Shown here: one piece after another, positions 62,295-64,000 of the stretch
Position numbering within the stretch: the first letter of the stretch is position 1
Layout: each line of letters begins with the position of its first letter
Assembly: GCF_018531195.1 (NCBI RefSeq)
Contig: NZ_JAHDYS010000006.1
Span: 124,001 to 188,000, forward strand
Origin: Pelotalea chapellei
GTDB lineage: Bacteria; Desulfobacterota; Desulfuromonadia; Geobacterales; Pseudopelobacteraceae
Length of the DNA: 64,000 bases
Direction of reading: 5' to 3'
Made by a program: the position numbers and the translations under genes
The notes under the pieces: generated by a model
Seen by the model: the letters and a program-made list of their open reading frames with translations, nothing else
What the model was told of the DNA's origin: nothing
The model's database searches: none

Positions 62295-62759
62295 TTAGTG
62301 GCTGATATGTTTCTTTGAGTGCCGGGATTTCTTTACAGTCGACATTCCGGCAAGACTGCTTATATCTGCCAGCTGCATCTTCCATAAACCCGCTTCGTTG
62401 GTGAGCTTGAATTCACGAGTACTTGAATCGACAGGATTCGGTGTGCCTTCCAAGCCTACCTTGACATAGATCGTAGCAGTGGTGCGTTTTTCACTAAGTA
62501 CCGATAAATGTTCCATTTTCTGCCAGCAACAAGCAGGCCGGATGGAGGTTTCGCGCATTCTGATGGCGAAACGCTCTCGGGACATTTTACCACGGTGAGC
62601 AAGCCGGTCAAAAAGCTGCTCATAACGCCCTTCACGCCAGAGATCAAGAGTTTCCGATACAGCCTGTTCAAAAATAACCGCATCGGTTGCAGCAGAAGGA
62701 AGAGAAGGGGAAATCAGGACCAGGAAAAACAGAAGAAAAAGGAGAAAAGGAAACCGCAT
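62295..62759 (-). CDS. Exported protein of unknown function before gcvT
   Basis: A 154-residue protein with a clear Sec signal peptide (FPFLLFLLFFLVLISPSLPSAA, shown in parts) and no lipobox. The mature part has VSETLDLWREGRYEQLFDRL and then two beta strands (TTATIYVKVGLEG, REFKLTNEAGLWKMQL), a pattern like NTF2-type or similar small domains, but I do not recognise the family. The ATG at 62759 follows AGGAGGGG. It ends 31 nt before gcvT, so it likely shares the transcript. Its role in glycine metabolism is not evident. Confidence 0.72.
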   Translation of the reverse strand: MRFPFLLFLLFFLVLISPSLPSAATDAVIFEQAVSETLDLWREGRYEQLFDRLAHRGKMSRERFAIRMRETSIRPACCWQKMEHLSVLSEKRTTATIYVKVGLEGTPNPVDSSTREFKLTNEAGLWKMQLADISSLAGMSTVKKSRHSKKHISH

Positions 62760-62880
62760 GAAACCCCTCCTTAGCAAAATTAATCTGGCGCATGGTAGTG
62801 TAATTGGTTGCGCCGTGCAACTCGTAATTTGAGGAAGGGTTAATCCTATTTTAAGAAATATCGCCTATTGGTTGTTACAG

Positions 62881-62915
62881 AACGTGGGACGAAGCCTGCG
62901 CCCCTGTCCCACGTT
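62881..62915. terminator. Hairpin after DAHP synthase gene
   Basis: A 10-bp perfect stem AACGTGGGAC / GTCCCACGTT with a 15-nt loop, 11 nt past the aroF-type stop. There is no T run on the minus strand, so it may be a weak or non-intrinsic terminator. Confidence 0.4.
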
Positions 62916-62925
62916 TCTATATCCC

Positions 62926-63945
62926 TTATAATGTCTTTCCGGCAGCTTCTGCAAATAACTTTAACTTTTCCATCATACGATCAAACTTGGCAGGCTTAAG
63001 AGACTGTGGACCATCACTTGAAGCGTGCTCCGGGTCAGGATGCACTTCTACGATCAAGCCGTCTGCTCCGGCGGCAGCTGCAGCAAAACACATGGGTGCC
63101 ACATAATGATGATTGCCGGTTCCGTGAGAAGGATCTATCACAACCGGCAGATGGGTTTTTTCCTTGAGCACCGGAATGGCCGACAGATCAAGTGTGTTAC
63201 GGGTGGCTGTCTCGAAAGTACGAATACCCCGTTCGCAGAGAATAACCGACTGATTGCCTTCGCTCATGATGTATTCCGCGCTCATCAAAAATTCCTGAAT
63301 GGTCATGGACATTCCCCTTTTGAGCAGGACAGGTCGCTTAAGCTGACCGACTTTTTTCAGAAGAGCGAAATTCTGCGAATTTCGGGCACCGATTTGCAGA
63401 ATATCGGCATATTCAGCAACAAGATCTGCCGTTTCCGGGTTAATTACTTCAGTGACAACGGGAAGTCCGGTAAGATCGCGGGCCTTGGCAAGGAGCTTGA
63501 GACCATCCTCCTCCAACCCCTGAAAGGAATAGGGAGAGGTACGAGGCTTGAACGCTCCTCCCCGAAGGATATGTGCCCCCGCCTTTTTGACTGCCAGGGC
63601 CGACTCCATTATCTGTTGTTCGCTTTCCACCGAACATGGGCCAGCCATTATGATGAGTCGATCACCGCCGATGCTCACCTCATCGCTTATCCTCACCACG
63701 CTTGGCTCCTTTCTCACTTCCTTTGAAGCCAGCTTGTATGGCTGCAAAATCGGCACAACATTTTCGACTCCATGCATCGATTCAATACTCTGCAATACTG
63801 TTTTGCCCCGTTCATCACCTACAGCGCCGATAACATCACGTATTTCACCGTGTATCACGTGGGGCCGATACCCCAACTCACGAATACGCTTCAAAACCTC
63901 ATCACGATCTTTCTTCGCAGCCCCTGCCTTCATTACGATAATCAT
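62926..63945 (-). CDS. aroF: 3-deoxy-7-phosphoheptulonate synthase (DAHP synthase)
   Basis: A 339-residue enzyme for the first step of aromatic amino-acid synthesis (PEP plus erythrose-4-phosphate). Residues 1-65 form a ferredoxin-like regulatory domain as in Thermotoga-type enzymes; the barrel has [60 protein letters not shown] and [21 protein letters not shown] at 63945 follows GGGAAGAGG. Only 19 nt upstream lies a strong terminator hairpin, so transcription may be regulated by attenuation. The symbol aroF is a convention; aroG/aroA are used too. Confidence 0.92.
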   Translation of the reverse strand: MIIVMKAGAAKKDRDEVLKRIRELGYRPHVIHGEIRDVIGAVGDERGKTVLQSIESMHGVENVVPILQPYKLASKEVRKEPSVVRISDEVSIGGDRLIIMAGPCSVESEQQIMESALAVKKAGAHILRGGAFKPRTSPYSFQGLEEDGLKLLAKARDLTGLPVVTEVINPETADLVAEYADILQIGARNSQNFALLKKVGQLKRPVLLKRGMSMTIQEFLMSAEYIMSEGNQSVILCERGIRTFETATRNTLDLSAIPVLKEKTHLPVVIDPSHGTGNHHYVAPMCFAAAAAGADGLIVEVHPDPEHASSDGPQSLKPAKFDRMMEKLKLFAEAAGKTL

Positions 63946-63963
63946 ACCTCTTCCCCTTTCCCA

Positions 63964-63992
63964 CAAAAAAAGGCCGGGAAGATTCCCGGCCT
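63964..63992 (-). terminator. Terminator or attenuator just upstream of DAHP synthase
   Basis: Minus strand stem AGGCCGGGAA / TTCCCGGCCT around a short TC loop, followed by seven T. It ends 19 nt before the DAHP synthase start codon, so there is no room for a separate promoter. It could end an upstream gene outside the window or serve as an attenuator. Confidence 0.8.
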
Positions 63993-64000
63993 GATACCTG

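Noticed and set aside
62760-62925. Glycine riboswitch before the gcv operon
   Set aside because: I looked for the conserved core on the minus strand and saw only a small unrelated hairpin (GTTGC/GCAAC).
1-64000. CRISPR array, rRNA genes, intact insertion sequence or prophage
   Set aside because: No regularly spaced direct repeats, no rRNA-like sequence, no transposase or phage structural genes were recognised.

Overview
The window looks like chromosomal DNA of a Desulfuromonadia (Geobacter/Pelobacter-like) bacterium, although the species cannot be named from sequence alone. The support is a twelve-heme c-type cytochrome gene, a cytochrome P460-like gene, the split glycine decarboxylase gcvPA/gcvPB, HDOD and HD-GYP signalling proteins, a PEP-phosphotransferase with a GAF domain, kdsB-pyrG-kdsA, and a short intergenic repeat with long terminal inverted repeats. 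The base composition looks near 50% G+C. Coding density is high and many genes overlap by 1-16 nt, so long translationally coupled operons are likely.

Layout. 1-2134: end of an HD-GYP protein, then two coupled peptide-transporter-type ATPases. 2104-5050: a biotin operon bioF-bioH-bioC (minus strand) with a BirA-type operator directly in front of it, behind the terminator of the next operon. 5062-23184: a large minus-strand surface-polysaccharide locus. It holds dTDP-rhamnose genes (rfbB, rfbD), a GDP-mannose enzyme (manC) with its cupin partner as a separate gene, three GT9 glycosyltransferases, other glycosyltransferases, a methyltransferase, a large HAD-type protein, and the wzm/wzt exporter. 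The exporter is split by a MntA-HepT (MNT/HEPN) toxin-antitoxin pair. A GT2 enzyme and a UbiA-type polyprenyl-phosphate transferase lie at the upstream end. A small Cys/His-rich protein gene on the plus strand interrupts the locus near 9.1 kb.

23226-35141: HDOD protein, DUF815 ATPase with two unknown partners, M29 aminopeptidase, dut, M16 protease, rfbC, a zinc-uptake operon (Fur-family regulator, znuA, znuC, znuB), a YkgJ-like protein, a 148-bp inverted-repeat element, and ppx. 35266-41943: kdsB-pyrG-kdsA (CMP-KDO supply), a degenerate EAL-HDOD protein, a cytochrome P460-like protein and a FapA-like protein. 42222-46907 (plus strand): dCMP deaminase, nrdR, ribD, ribE, ribBA, queH and a DUF2905 membrane protein. 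The ribH gene that often follows is absent here.

46981-57363: a 2[4Fe-4S] ferredoxin divergent from ackA, a TPR protein, ptsP (nitrogen-type Enzyme I), a sorbosone/glucose dehydrogenase-like beta-propeller, then ruvB with a DnaA/Hda-like ATPase and an unusual J-domain plus leucine-rich-repeat protein in one coupled operon. Next comes the twelve-heme cytochrome gene, interrupted by a single in-frame TAA. 57614-64000: tRNA-Val(CAC), the glycine cleavage operon gcvT-gcvH-gcvPA-gcvPB with a small exported protein upstream, and a DAHP synthase whose start codon lies about 20 nt behind a strong terminator hairpin (possible attenuator).

Most genes are housekeeping or envelope functions. The least explained parts are the toxin-antitoxin pair inside the exporter operon, the ruvB/Hda-like/J-LRR operon, the interrupted cytochrome, the DUF815 trio and the HAD and GT9 fusion-like proteins of the polysaccharide locus. 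I saw no CRISPR array, no intact insertion sequence, no phage module and no rRNA gene.
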